A DNA stretch of 64,000 nucleotides from Scalesia atractyloides (Eukaryota; Streptophyta; Magnoliopsida; Asterales; Asteraceae): positions 46,264,869 through 46,328,868 of the forward strand of contig CAMTDV010000018.1 of assembly GCA_947069175.1 (NCBI GenBank), given 5' to 3'. Shown here piece by piece: positions 24,801 through 35,630 of the stretch. Each line of letters starts with the position of its first letter. The stretch's first letter is position 1. The notes below the pieces were generated by a model. It had not been told where the DNA came from. It saw only the letters and a list, made by a program, of their open reading frames with translations, and searched no databases. The position numbers and the translations under genes are program-made.

Positions 24801-25239
24801 TAAACGCCTTTTTACCTTTGATCATTTCGGCACTACCATGATACTTCTTCTGTAATGACAACCAAAGATCTCTTGCAGTAGTATACTCTGGTAGCAAAAT
24901 CAGGATATCTTCTTTGAAAGACTGTTGGATGAGACTGATCATCTTTTTCTCAGCAATATATTCGTCTCTCTGTACTATCAAGTAGTTGTACTATTCAAGG
25001 ACCTGCTGATGTTCATCTACCGAAACAGTGTAGCCTCTTTCAATCGACACCCAGCCAGCGAAGTGCATGGCTTGAACCCAATAAGTAAATTTCTCCTTCC
25101 ATGCTTCATATTCGTCCATGCTCATTAACTTGGGTGGTTTAACAGTCGTTCCCATCTCGTTATCAAGATTGACTTGATGAATCACATTGGTATTCGACGA
25201 ACTAGCTCCAGACATAAAAGCTCTTTGCATATCATCCAT
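21801..25239 (-). pseudogene. gag: gag of element E (capsid, two CCHC knuckles, Cys cluster)
   Basis: Starts MDDMQRAFMSG at 25239. The UBN2-type capsid region includes KLMSMDEYEAWKEKFTYWVQ-like sequence and IQQSFKEDILILLPEYTT. The first knuckle, CFRCRQKGHFKREC (about 23950-23990), is intact; a C-x2-C-x3-C-x2-C cluster (CTKCTESCSEC) lies near 23320-23350; a second knuckle, CFKCNDIGHITSYC, is near 22190-22230. Several stops and shifts occur. At about 21785-21815 the sequence crosses, through an Asp/Glu-coding stretch, from gag tail (TSGNNSKDD) into the extra ORF. The product would form particles and bind RNA. Confidence 0.83.
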
Positions 25240-25301
25240 TGTGAATAACGAGAAGTGTATACTGAAAAATTCAAAAACTTTTGAAAATGTTAGAAATACT
25301 A

Positions 25302-25690
25302 CAAGTTCGGTCAAACTTGTAGTTTGGAATGAAGAATTCTTGATTTTGTCACAAGTTCGATCGAACTTGTGACTTTTGATTTTGAAAAATTTTACTAACT
25401 TGGGTCGAACTTATGAAAATTTTGAAAAACTAAACTTCGAGCGAACTTGCACACTGGAATTAGTTAAGAAACTAGCAAGTTCGGGCGAACTTAGCTAAAA
25501 ACTTTTGAGATTTTATCAAGTTCGGTCGAACTTGATAGAAAATCAATGAAGTTTTTACAACTTCGAGCGAACTTCACTAGAATTTCCTCCAAAATACCTC
25601 AAGTTCGAGCGAACTTGCTAAAAAAAACACTTGAAAAGTGATGTTTTAGACCAAGTTCGGTCGAACATGTTTAACAAGTTCGATCATGAT
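25302..25690. repeat. Palindrome array in the gag leader, element E
   Basis: About ten copies of CAAGTTCG-NN-CGAACTTG between the PBS and the gag ATG (25239 on the reverse strand). Several are extended symmetrically: GTCA/TGAC around the copy near 25352 and TAT/ATA around the copy near 25520. The remainder of the leader (25691-25913) shows nothing else. Confidence 0.92.
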
Positions 25691-25913
25691 GGTTTTCCAA
25701 AACGTGGGTTTTTTAAAATTTTGACATGAATTCGGTTGAATTTGGTCTCCAATCTTTCAAGGGTTTATCTTTGTTGTATTTTACATGATATACTCAAATT
25801 TGAAAAGATTTTGACCGTGAATTCTTCATTTTATGTTCAAAAGTTAAGAAAAATAGAAGAAAGGAGATGAAATAGAAGTGATCTTGTCTTGATACTATCA
25901 ATCAGGCTGTTCT

Positions 25914-25928
25914 AGCTCTGATACCACT
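25914..25928 (-). other. Primer binding site of element E
   Basis: The reverse strand reads GTGGTATCAGAGCT immediately after the 5' LTR, an initiator Met-tRNA type site. It is the best preserved PBS of the Copia family in this window. Confidence 0.9.
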
Positions 25929-26330
25929 TGTAGGACCGATCCTCGATGCTTAGGAACCTAGATTTGATATCTAACATCCATAATAGCGGAAATATTACGT
26001 CGTGTTTAGCAATAGACAAGATTTAATGAGTTAATCGTTAGTTTTATTGATCAAACGTTCTGGTTACAAACTGACAGAGCTTAGCCTCTGAAATGCCAAA
26101 GTTACAAATGAAGTAGGCTAGCTAGGTATTTATACTATTGCAAGTTCGCCCCTAAGAGACTCAAGTTAGCCCGAACTTGCTACTGCAAGTTCGACCGAAC
26201 ATGTATACTTGTTATACACTATGGGCGAACTTGACTAAACTATACATAAATACTTCATATACCTAGCCTATTCAGCTCTATACAATACAGACTCGATATA
26301 AGACTAAGACATAGACAATATGCACCAACA
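25929..26330 (-). repeat. Copia E 5' LTR
   Basis: 402 bp, TGTAGGACCG to TGCACCAACA on the + strand, close to the 3' copy at 19883-20289. The reverse TATA box is at 26126-26134 with palindrome copies on its upstream side (26140-26230). Followed by CATCC, the TSD. Confidence 0.93.
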
Positions 26331-26335
26331 CATCC

Positions 26336-28661
26336 GTTGAACCGAAGATGATATCATCCATATAGATTTGTACAATGCTCAGATGAGATCCGACTTCTCT
26401 GGTAAACAATGTACTGTCCACTATACCTCTTGTAAAGCCGTTTCCAATGAGATGTTGTGATAAAGTCTCTTACCAAGCTCTTGGGTCTTGGTGTAATCCG
26501 TATAAGGCTTTGTCTAGAAGATAAGCTTTGTTCTTGTTCAGCGGATCGACCAACCCTGGTGTTTGGCCGACGTACACTTGTTCTCAAAGTTTACCATAGA
26601 GAAAAGCAGATTTTACATCCAACTGGTACACCTTAAATCCTTTCCAAGCTGTGAACGCAAGGAAAATGCGGATAGACTCTAATCGTGCAACCGGTGCGTA
26701 TACTTCTTTGTAGTCAATATCCTCTTGCTGGTGGAAACCTTTGACAACCAACAGAGCTTTTTTTCTGACTATTACACCCCGATCGTCTCTTTTGCACTTG
26801 AAGACCCAGTTTGTAATTCACTAATGATATTTGTTGAAGGATGGTAAGAATATGATCTTGGCATTTCTTCGCTAGGAACATTAACTGAGCTTTGCTGATT
26901 TGAGATGTTCTGATCGCTCTTCATTTCAACATTAGGAGCACTTGATGAAGCTTCGTTCTAATTTCTCGGACTAGCAAATTGATTCAACATGTTAGATATC
27001 TACTCAACTTCTTCATCCGATGAGGTTTCACCATCAGCATCAAATGTCGGCGCTTCATCAGAGTCAGAATTCTGATTCTAAGGCGTACTTGGCACGGTTG
27101 TTGTATTTCTGGCTTCAGAAAGAACATTCGATGGAGTTGTAGCAGGTGTTACTTCTGCTTCAGAAACATTTTAAACTTGAACACCGCTATTACTCGGACC
27201 TGCATCGGAAGATGAAGTATCCAACGTGGGTTGATTAACCCCAATTGGTCTAATGATTTGTTCTTGATTCGCCGACTGTTGAAGATAATATAACGCTGCG
27301 ATTTCTTCTTCAGACGGTTCTTCCGGCAAGTCGAATGACTTCCATAGATCTTGATAGTTGAACAACCATGCGTCGCCTCTTCTTTGAATAGGATCCGTAT
27401 AGTAAAGCAATCCACATATTGTGCTTCAATAACTTTTCTCAACGAGGGAATATATACACGTCTTAGCGGACTCGCATACCCGACAAAGAAACCTTCAAGA
27501 GATTTGGCTCCAAATTTACCATCTTGATCGATTACAGTACATGGCGCACATAATGGCTCTAAGAATTTCAAGTTTGGCTTTCGTCGGTTAATCATTTCAA
27601 AACAGGTCTTCTTCATTGTAGCAAGCCGCTGCAACCGCTTCACTCCAGAAGCTGACTGGAAGCTTTGAGTCTGCAAGCATAGTTCTCGCAGTTTCGATTA
27701 AAGTTCTATTCTTCCTTTCAGCTACACAGTTTTGTTGCGGGGTATAGGGTGCACTAAACTCGTGCAAAATCCCTTTAGCGTTGAAAAATTCTCTCATCTT
27801 AGTATTCTTGAACTATGCGCCATTGTCACTGCGAATGCATCGTACAGGGAGATGATAAAGATTTTCTAGCTTCTTGAAAAGAATCACCAAGTTTTCGAAT
27901 GTTTCGTGTTTTGATTCTTGGAAGAAAACCCACGAATAACACGAATAATCATCTATCACAACTAAGGAGTATAAGTCTCCTGAAATACTTCGAACATTGA
28001 CAGGACCAAATAAATCCATGTGGAGACGTTCAAGCGGCAACTTGATTGAGTTCAGAATTTTCTTCGGATGTGATTTCTTGATCTGCTTTCCCTTTTTACA
28101 TTCTAAGCAGTGATCTGACATATGAAAGCTCCGAAGATTTACACCCTAAACTAGATCATTATGAACCAAGAAATTCATTTTTTGCATATCAATATGCCCT
28201 ATCTTTCGATGCCAAAGAATATAATCTTTCTCAGTAGCCTTTGTCACGAAGCATTGCGCTGAATTTGATGATGTGGTAGCGATGCCCATATCCAAGACAT
28301 ATAGATCATTCTCGTGCGGAGCTTGCATCAGAATCCACTCATCATGTATTTTAAAACCAGGCTTCAGAATAATACATTCTTTGTCGTTGAAATGGACCGT
28401 GAACTGTTTGTCACAAATCTGCGATATGCTCAGAAGATTATTCTCTAGTTCTACAATATAGTTCACTCAATCAAATGAAACAACGCTATTGGAAAGTTTT
28501 CCATCGGCGACTATCCTTCCACCCTGATTACCAGCAAATCCAACATATCCGCCATTGATAGCTTTTATGTCGAACAAAAGAGCTTTCATTCCCGTCATAT
28601 GCATGGATGCTCCACTATCCATGATCCACTTTGAAAGTACGGGTCTCTGGAGCCCCTGCAC
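26336..28661 (-). pseudogene. pol: pol of element D, 5' part: protease, integrase, first half of RT
   Basis: The frame opens without ATG after a TAA, at GTGCAG (about 28657-28661). Protease has WIMDSGASMHMTG. GAG-pre-integrase has ILWHRKIGHIDMQKMNFLV. Integrase shows the Cys pair DHCLECKKGK, HMDLFGPVNV, RSDNGA and VAERKNRTLIETARTM. A deletion after SEAVAAACY removes about 11 codons seen in F and shifts the frame. A linker (27149-27676) with AKSLEGFFVGYASPLRR leads to RT with YQLDVKSAFLYGKL and YMDDIIFGST, where E is inserted. Stops include one after SDNGA and one after YGKL. The order protease-integrase-RT is diagnostic of Copia. Confidence 0.87.
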
Positions 28662-28671
28662 ATGTTATACT

Positions 28672-31600
28672 CTAGTTAAAGAGCGCGACCCAGGCCTTTT
28701 TGGTCTTGGGTTTTGGATAGAAAGCTTGGTAATCATCTTCATAATCTCCATCTGAGTTTCCACTGTCATTTACGTTTTCAAAATTCACTTTCTTTTTAAC
28801 TTTTGAATTGTTACCACTTGTAATTTTGGCAGTTTCGGATTTGGTCTCAGACTTTGATTCTTCCTTGTTATCAATCTTTTCAAGCTCTGACTTGATAACC
28901 TCAGATGCAGTTGTCTTTTTCTTAGCAATCCAGGCTTGTGATATAATGTTTGTCTTTTTTATGTAAAACTTGTTTTCATTTGCCCTAGAAGTTTCATCTT
29001 TTTTGAAAATTGAGTTTTTAAATTTCTTTTCAATTTTAGGCTTAACTTCAGGTTTTGATTCGTTTTGTTTCAAAATCGTTACCGGTTTTACAAACTCTGG
29101 TTGCTTTGGTTTCACAACATCTGAACCTTTTTTCCTTCCAAGATAGGCCGGCTTAGATTTCGGACACTTCCATGCAATATGACCAACTTCGTTGCACTTA
29201 AAGGATGTCTGGTTATCATGTGAGTGTCCACTAGTGGATTTTACACCACTTGTGGCTTTCGCCTTATCTCGAAGTTCTTTTTGTTTCTTAAACTCGTTGT
29301 TTGATTGTTTTCCGATCAAACTTTCCTCATGAACTGTGTTTGTCCTATAAACGAATTTCATGCTTTTATCTTTGTACTTGTGAAATGGTGACATTTTCTT
29401 TACCGGTTCTTCATCCACATCTAAACCCAGCCCAGCTCTCCGGTTTTCCGGATGATTCCCACCATTTCTCCGGTAGTTATTGTAATTCCTTTTAGGTTTA
29501 GAATAGAATTTCTTTTCATTTTTCTCCAGGTCCTCTGATGCACTTCAACCAGTTTGAACTGTTTATCCAATTGATCCACTTTGACATTCCGAATTGGAAA
29601 ACTGTCATTAAAGTATAATCTATCAGATTCCTTAACCTTGTACATGACAACGTTAGGATCATCACATAGATCATCTTCTGATGATGTATTGTCATCTTTG
29701 GATTTTGTGTCAGAACTGTTCAAACTCGAGGTGGCGCTCTCAAAGCTGCCATCATCAGAATCATTCAGAACATTTTCAACTACATTTTTAACCACCGCAT
29801 TATTGTCATCATCTGATTTATTATAGACTACATCAATGTTCTCCGGCAACTCCTTTTTCTTTTCAGATAACAACTCAATGTTAAGTGTCTTCTCCATCCG
29901 ATCAACAGTTTTGCGATAATACTTGTCGCATAGGGGTGGAGGAAGATTGCGGCAAATCATTTTTCTTTTCAGATAACAACCATTTTTCTTTTTAGACCTT
30001 TTATCATTTTCGTCCGACGATATCGTGGGAAAAATATGATTGATAACATATGCGTTAGTTGTGTAACTTCTTAAAAGTTGTTGAACACGTTCTGTTTCAA
30101 TTTTCACGTCCTGGAGTTGTTGTTTGGTTTCAACAATGGTGTTAACATAGATATTAATTGCTTTTTGTTTATCCATTACTGTCCTTTCAACATCCTTATA
30201 GTATCATGTTGTTCAATATTATTTCTATCGAGCATACCATAATCATCTTTCATTTTGTCATACGCTTCCTTCATTGTACGATAATCGTATTTGAAATGTT
30301 CATTATGTACATTAAGTTCAGTGATGATTTGTGATTTTTCGGCACATTTAGCACACGGCTCGGTACATTTTGTGCAAGGTTTTACAACCTCCACAACTTG
30401 CACTTTGACAACTTCCTTTACCTTTGGACCTACCTTGGTAAGATTTGCCATCATAGCTTTATTGGCAATGTCCTTGAGGTTTTCAGCATTCACTTTTTTA
30501 GCAACATCAACGATTTCTTCATCAATCGGTTTTTCCTCGACCACTTGCTCCTGAGAACTACCATCAAAGTTACCTGCAAAGCTAGAAGTTGAATTAGGCG
30601 TTAAAATACCCTGTGTCTTCATGTGAAGATACATCTCTTCTTCTTCCTGTTGTTGCAGATACTGTTCCAGTAGAGCATTCCCATTGCTGCGGCGTCTTCG
30701 GTAGAAGTATCTTCAACGATTTCAGCCATCAATGCAACTCCTGTCTTCTTTCCAATGTAAGAATTCCAATTGAAACCATCATCTTCATTGGTAGCAACCA
30801 TTGCCTTCTCGGTATTGTTGGATGATCTCTCTTGAATCTCAACTTGAGTCTTTTTCGGAAATGGTTTATACTGAAGTGACTTCTTGTAGTATTCGTTTCC
30901 ACCTCCAAATGGACTCTGATTGTCTGTTGCTTCAGGATTTTTGCATTCTCTCTTGAAGTGACCTTCGATTTGTCGAACCCTTGCGTGTTGCTTGAATTTC
31001 CGACATCTCGGCCTGTGAGTGCAACAAATTTTTTCACCCTTCAAATGATAGAAGCCAATGACCACTTAATATCCATTAGTTCAAGCTCTTCTTCATCCAC
31101 CTGATCGTAATCTTCTGCGGTCATTTTTGGATTGCCAATTTTCCAGGCCACCAGACTTTCATATGATTCTAGAACTGTAGCGAGAAGAGTCATGTTTTAT
31201 TTTGCAACTTGCTTAGAAACAACATTGTTTAGATTGACAACAATTACACATTTGGATCAGAATTCGTTTGTTGATTCTGATTTGTTTGACTCTGATAAGA
31301 AGCATTTGACCCTGTGCTTGAGAACGAAGAGCTTTGTGGACTTTGGTCATATTGTGATTGATTATGTGGCGAAGAAGTTATATTTGCATTAAATGATGTT
31401 TGAATCTTTGGGCTTGAAATGATGTCCTGCATTCCGTTCTTGTAATACATACCAACATCTTGAACAATGTTAGCATTCTTCGACTTTGCGATCTTTAGAA
31501 GTTCCATCTCATGACCTTCAAGTTTGTCGATGAATGTAGACAGCTTAAAGAATTCCCAATTTGAACTTTCTTTCAGAACCATGAGGTAAGTAGTCCATTC

Positions 31601-32194
31601 TCCGTCAGGTAACGCATCTGCAAGCTTATCGATGTACTCTGGTTCTGGCTTCTCGAGACCGTGTCTCCTCATTTGGACTTTCAGATGATAGAAACGCTCA
31701 ATCATCTGTTTCATTGTCTCGCCCTTCAACATGTTAAAATATCGAATTCCTTCATGATGAGAGCTTTCTTACTCTTGATCATCTCTGCGCTTCCTTGGTA
31801 TTTTTTGCAGTGATAATCAGAGTTCTCTCGCAGTCGTATATTCGGGCAACAAGACCAGAATATCCTCTTTAACAGATTGTTGAATGAGGCTAATCATCTT
31901 TTTCTCAGCAATGTACTCATCCTTTTGAATTGTGGAGTACTTGTACTTCTCCACAACTTGCTGAGTTTTGTCCAACGGAACAGTATAAGCTCTCTCGATA
32001 GCTACCCAGCTTTGGAAATGCATGGCCTGAACCCAATAACTAAACTTCTCCTTCCATCCTTCATATTCGTCCATGCTCATTAACTTTGGTAGTTTAACAG
32101 ACGTGCCCATCTCGTTGTCTAGGTTGACTTGATTTATGACATTGGCATTAGATGTACCCACTGCTGTCATAAAAGCTCTTTGAAGATCATCCAT
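28672..32194 (-). pseudogene. gag: gag of element D
   Basis: Starts MDDLQRAFMTAVG at 32194 and ends AWVALFN at a TAG (28672-28674). The UBN2-type capsid lies at about 31240-32190 with a frameshift near 31815. The first zinc knuckle is destroyed by a deletion of about 28 bp (GFDKSKV joins directly to HFKREC, near 30950-30970). The Cys cluster CTKCTEPCAKC (30342-30380) is intact. The second knuckle has lost its first Cys (SFKCNEVGHIAWKC, about 29165-29215). The stop at the end of gag is followed by the separate pol frame. At about 1,150 codons this is far longer than usual Copia Gag. Confidence 0.85.
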
Positions 32195-32256
32195 CGCGAA
32201 TATCGACACACGTACGCTGAAAACACGTTAGAACTTTGAAAAAGATTAGATTTACT

Positions 32257-32610
32257 ACAAGTTTGGTCGAACTTGTAGCTGAATTAGGAATTTCAGATTT
32301 TAATCACATGTTCGGTCGAACTTATGAATTCTGATTTGAAAAGATCCCTGAGTCAAAATCGATCGAACTTGCAATTTGAAATGTTATAAGAATCTTGCAA
32401 GTACGGGCGAACTTAGCTTAAGCTTTCCTGATTTTTATCAAGTTCGGTCGAACTTGATAACAGATCAATAAATCTTTAGTAAGTTTGAGCGAACTTAACT
32501 ATAATTCTCTCAAAAACCATCAAGTTCGAGAAAACTTGATAGAAACTCACTCAAAAAGTGACTTTCTAACTGAAGTTCGGCCGAACTTGGCTAATAAGTT
32601 CGATGAAAAT
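32257..32610. repeat. Palindrome array in the gag leader, element D
   Basis: Eight or nine copies of the CAAGTTCG-NN-CGAACTTG motif, ending about 60 bp before the gag ATG at 32194 (reverse strand). The copy near 32440-32462 is extended by five further complementary pairs (TTATC/GATAA outside the core). The leader 32611-32805 has no other feature apart from being fused to the LTR without a PBS. Confidence 0.92.
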
Positions 32611-32805
32611 GAATTTTTCAAACATGTTTTTTTCAACAATTTAACACCAATTCATTTGATTTTAGTCTCCAAACTCTCAGGGGTTTATCTATGATGTATT
32701 AACATGTCATATTCAAAATTGGACAGAATTTGCCCGTGAATTCTTCATTTTAGTGTAAAAGTTAAGAAAATAAGAAGAATGGAGCATAATTAAAAGTGTT
32801 CTTGT

Positions 32806-33077
32806 AAACGTCAATTTATTGATATAACGTTAAGTCTCCAAATTGAAAGAGCTCCGCCTCAAAGTGCGTAAAGTTACAAATGACAATCACAAGCTAGTTA
32901 TTTATAATGGTGCAAGTTCGCTAGAGAGGGATGTGAGTCCGGGCGAACTTGACAATACAAAGACATCTCAAGCGAACTTGACCTATAGACACATAAATAC
33001 TTGATTTCACTATCCTATTCACATCTAATCTATACAGACTCGATATAAGACTAAGACATAGACATTCTGCACCAACA
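32806..33077 (-). repeat. Copia D 5' LTR, U5 end and PBS missing
   Basis: U3 and R match the other family LTRs and end TGCACCAACA on the + strand next to AAACA (33078-33082). The U5 terminus (which would read GGTCCTACA on the reverse strand) and the PBS are absent: LTR sequence joins leader sequence at about 32805. The reverse-strand TATA box is at 32898-32907. Confidence 0.85.
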
Positions 33078-33082
33078 AAACA

Positions 33083-34137
33083 AAGTGAATTATTCGGGTA
33101 AATACTATTTTACAAATGATTTATTTGAGAAGTTAAAATAGCTTTATAAATTCCCAAAATAATTTTATTGGAACCTATATAGTTTTACTGAGTTCTTAAA
33201 AAATTTCCAGGATTTTATGAACTATGTATATTAAATGGGATTTTCGACTTTAAAACGTTTATTTCAACTAAATCCAGCAGTTTACCGGACAACGAACCTG
33301 CCGAAACGGGAACGGACCAAAACCTATTTTGACTATAATTAGAACACCGGGAGTAATTTGGGAGGTTCCAGGATAAGCGGGACACTCTGGGTGTGTTCCA
33401 TCACCGTCCGGGAAAATCCCTGACGGCGAGAATGGGAATTATCTAACACACGAACTACCTCACCACTACAAGACAAGTGATTAATGTAAGCATGTGGACA
33501 GTGGATAGTACTATCGGTTTGACCAACCCAGTTCCACGACTGATGGTGTGTCAGCACTAGGCTACTGCACTCGTCCTAATTTGGTTGTGTTGTTAGGCAT
33601 AACTACTATGGGACGTTGAACCGCACGTGACGCAGTTGATGGTACGGGAGTGTCTTTGTGACACGGTCCGGTGGGTGGGAGTGACTGCGATGACATGACC
33701 CGGGGGAAAAACAGTCAAGGTTTCATTTGTATACTCGTGTAATTCCATCTGTGACTGTGACTATGACCGTGACAGTAACTGCGACTATAACTAGTGCAAT
33801 TAAAACTTGTTAACACATATTGTCACACAACAACTAAACCAGTGGAACTCACTCAGTGTAGTTGACCCTTTTTAAAACTAACATGCATTTTAGGTAACTT
33901 GAGACTGGTGTGATCCGTGTATGTCGTTCAAGACGTGGTTATTGGCAAATACTGAGATAGATGCATGCGACTTAAAACACTTATGTGGTTCATTGGAACA
34001 CGCAGTTGTAACATACATGTAGTATGTAATCAACACTTTTTAAGTAATAAAGGTAGTGTCTTTATAAACAATGTGCTTGTACCAGAGGTGTCTGTTGCAT
34101 CCCGTATTTTTCTTCCACTACAAGTCAGGGTGTGACA
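33083..34137 (+). repeat. Gypsy B 5' LTR, segment 3
   Basis: Aligns with about 59628-61055 of the B 3' LTR (shared TTATTCGG, ACGAACCTGCCG, GTTGTTAGGCATAACTAC) and ends GGGTGTGACA at 34137. About 370 bp of the 3' LTR is not represented here. A short degenerate TGTGAC/TATGAC repeat lies at 33750-33800. No PBS follows. Confidence 0.88.
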
Positions 34138-34652
34138 TATGCGAGGCCCCAATTCTGACGTTACCTGAAGGTAACAATGACTTCGTCGTATATTGTGACG
34201 CATCTTGGCAAGGGCTCAGATGTGTCTAATTCAAAGAAACAAAGTCATTGCATACGCTTCCAGACAACTAAAAGTACATGAGAAGAATCATATGACGCAT
34301 GATTTGGAACTGGGTGAGGTCATATTCGCGCTAAAGATATGGAGACATTACTTATATGGTACAAAGTGTACTATATATACGGATCACAAAAGCCTCTAGC
34401 ATATTTTCGACCAAAAAGGGCTGAACATGAGGCAACGCAGATGGGTGGAATTATTAAATAATTATGACTGTGAAATAAAGTACCACCCGGGCAAAGCTAA
34501 TGTGGTAGTGGATGCACTAAGTAGGAAGGTTCAAATCAAACCACTCCGAGTGCGAGCACTGGGAATGATTGTATAGACGAGCCATACAGAGCAAATCCGG
34601 AACGCGCAAAGGCAAGCTTTGGAAGGAAGCCAGTTACCCAGCGAAGGGTTGC
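34138..34652 (+). pseudogene. pol: Gypsy B RNase H fragment
   Basis: Begins abruptly in RNase H: EAPILTLPEGNNDF, VYCDASWQGL, then after a frameshift VIAYASRQLKVHEKNHMTHD, a HDLELGEVIFALKIWRHYL-like run, TDHKSL and HPGKANVVVDALSRK. Stops lie near 34230 and 34400. Everything from the PBS to RT is missing, so the LTR end joins RNase H directly. Continues after element F at 56549 with integrase. It resembles 6640-7034 of element A but is a different copy and subfamily. Confidence 0.88.
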
Positions 34653-34657
34653 ATGGA

Positions 34658-35041
34658 TGTTGGTGCATAATGTCTATGTCTTAGTCTTATATCGAGTCTG
34701 TATAGAATAGAGTTGGATAGGCTAGAAAAATGATGTATTTATGTAGATTGAGGACGACATGTTTGGTTAAGTTCGGCCGAACTTTCTAAGGCAAGTTCGG
34801 GCGAACTTGGGTCTTCCTCAGGTGAACTTGTTACTCTATAAATAGCTAGCATGCCTTACTCATTTGTAATTTTGGCATTTGGAGGCGAAGCTCTGTCAGT
34901 TTGTACTCTTGACGTTTGATCAATAAAACTGATGTTAAACTGATTAATTCTTGTCTGTTGGTAAACATGACGTAATATTTCCGCTATTATGGACGTTAGA
35001 TATCAAATTTAGGTTCCTTACCATCAAGGATCGGTCCTACA
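34658..35041 (+). repeat. Copia F 5' LTR
   Basis: 384 bp from TGTTGGTGCATAATG to GGATCGGTCCTACA. It contains palindrome copies at about 34770-34830, a TATA box next to them, and the probable R/U5 region downstream. The right LTR is 14 bp longer, mainly because a stretch near 34750 is missing here. Confidence 0.94.
34837..34845 (+). promoter_or_regulatory. TATA box of the Copia F LTR
   Basis: TATAAATAG lies directly downstream of two or three palindrome copies. The same arrangement recurs at 56338-56346 (F right LTR), 42736-42744 and 45299-45307 (element G) and, with TATATATAT, at 45886-45894 (H). Position in the LTR fits a retrotransposon promoter. Confidence 0.75.
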
Positions 35042-35042
35042 A

Positions 35043-35056
35043 GTGGTATCTAGAAA
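35043..35056 (+). other. Primer binding site of element F, degraded
   Basis: GTGGTATCTAGAAA follows the 5' LTR. It corresponds to the GTGGTATCAGAGCT of element E with mutations in the second half, so it is the old initiator Met-tRNA site. Confidence 0.8.
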
Positions 35057-35274
35057 AGCCTGATTTGATAGTTATCAAGACAAGAACACTTCTATTGCTA
35101 CTCCATTATTCTATTTTTCATAACTTTTTCATCAAAAATGAAGAATTAATGGTCAAAATCTTTTCAATTTTGAATATATCATGTAAAATACAACAAAGAT
35201 AAACCCTTGAAAGATTGGAGACCAAATTCAACCGAATTGATGTCAAAATTTTGAAAAAACCATGTTTGACAAAA

Positions 35275-35630
35275 TCATGTTCATCGAACTTGTTAACCAA
35301 GTTCGGCCGAACTTGTGCTAAAAACTCACTTTTTCAGTGATTTTTTACCAAGTTTGCTCGAACTTGAGGTGTTTTTGAAGAAATATTTGTCAAGTTCACT
35401 CGAAGTTACCAAATATTAACTGATTTTATATCAAGTTCGACCGAACTTGATTAATATCAAGAATGTTTAGGCTAAGTTCGCTCGAACTTACAAGATGTTT
35501 ACAAAATTCATTCAACAAGTTCGACCGAGGTTGTTCAAAGGAAATTTTTCAAATTGATATTCACAAGTTCGACCAAACTTGTGAAAAAACTCTGAATTCT
35601 TCATTTCATCTACAAGTTCGACCGAACTTG
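35275..35630. repeat. Palindrome array in the gag leader, element F
   Basis: Nine copies of the CAAGTTCG-NN-CGAACTTG motif with intervals of roughly 25-60 bp, ending 63 bp before the gag ATG at 35694. The copy at about 35560-35585 is extended by TTCAC/GTGAA around the core. Confidence 0.93.

Larger units (their letters stand above)
19883..26330 (-). mobile_element. Copia element E (reverse): pol-less, gag fused to extra ORF
   Basis: Bounded by LTRs of 407 and 402 bp and by CATCC on both sides (19878-19882, 26331-26335), so this is a genuine transposition. Inside are a PBS, a leader with a palindrome array, a near full-length gag, and then directly the C-terminal part of the extra ORF. Protease, integrase, RT and RNase H are entirely missing. 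It is inserted in RT of its relative D, just after the YMDD box. Since it still moved, enzymes must have come from another element (inference). Its total length of 6.45 kb is about 45% of D. Confidence 0.92.
12465..33077 (-). mobile_element. Ty1/Copia element D (reverse), host of element E
   Basis: Flanked by AAACA at 12460-12464 and 33078-33082, so its limits are firm. Read on the reverse strand it has: 5' LTR (32806-33077), leader with a palindrome array, gag (28672-32194), pol (26336-28661 and 18952-19877), spacer, second palindrome array (16774-17523), extra ORF (12921-16723) and 3' LTR. Element E interrupts RT. Without E it would be about 14.2 kb, long for Copia. The U5 part of its LTRs is rearranged and the PBS is missing. 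The pol order (protease, integrase, RT, RNase H) is the Copia order. All ORFs carry stops or shifts. Confidence 0.92.

Noticed and set aside
25302..25690. CRISPR-like look of the palindrome arrays
   Set aside because: Repeats are imperfect, spacers vary from about 15 to more than 60 bp, there are no cas genes, and the context is plant LTR retrotransposons.
26354..26587. 77-codon reverse frame rich in Arg and Ser
   Set aside because: It is an out-of-phase reading of the Copia D RT region; the RT frame itself carries the recognisable YMDD motif.
33750..33800. TGTGAC/TATGAC short repeat in Gypsy B LTR as a regulatory array
   Set aside because: Short, degenerate and missing from the 3' LTR, so it is likely simple-sequence drift.
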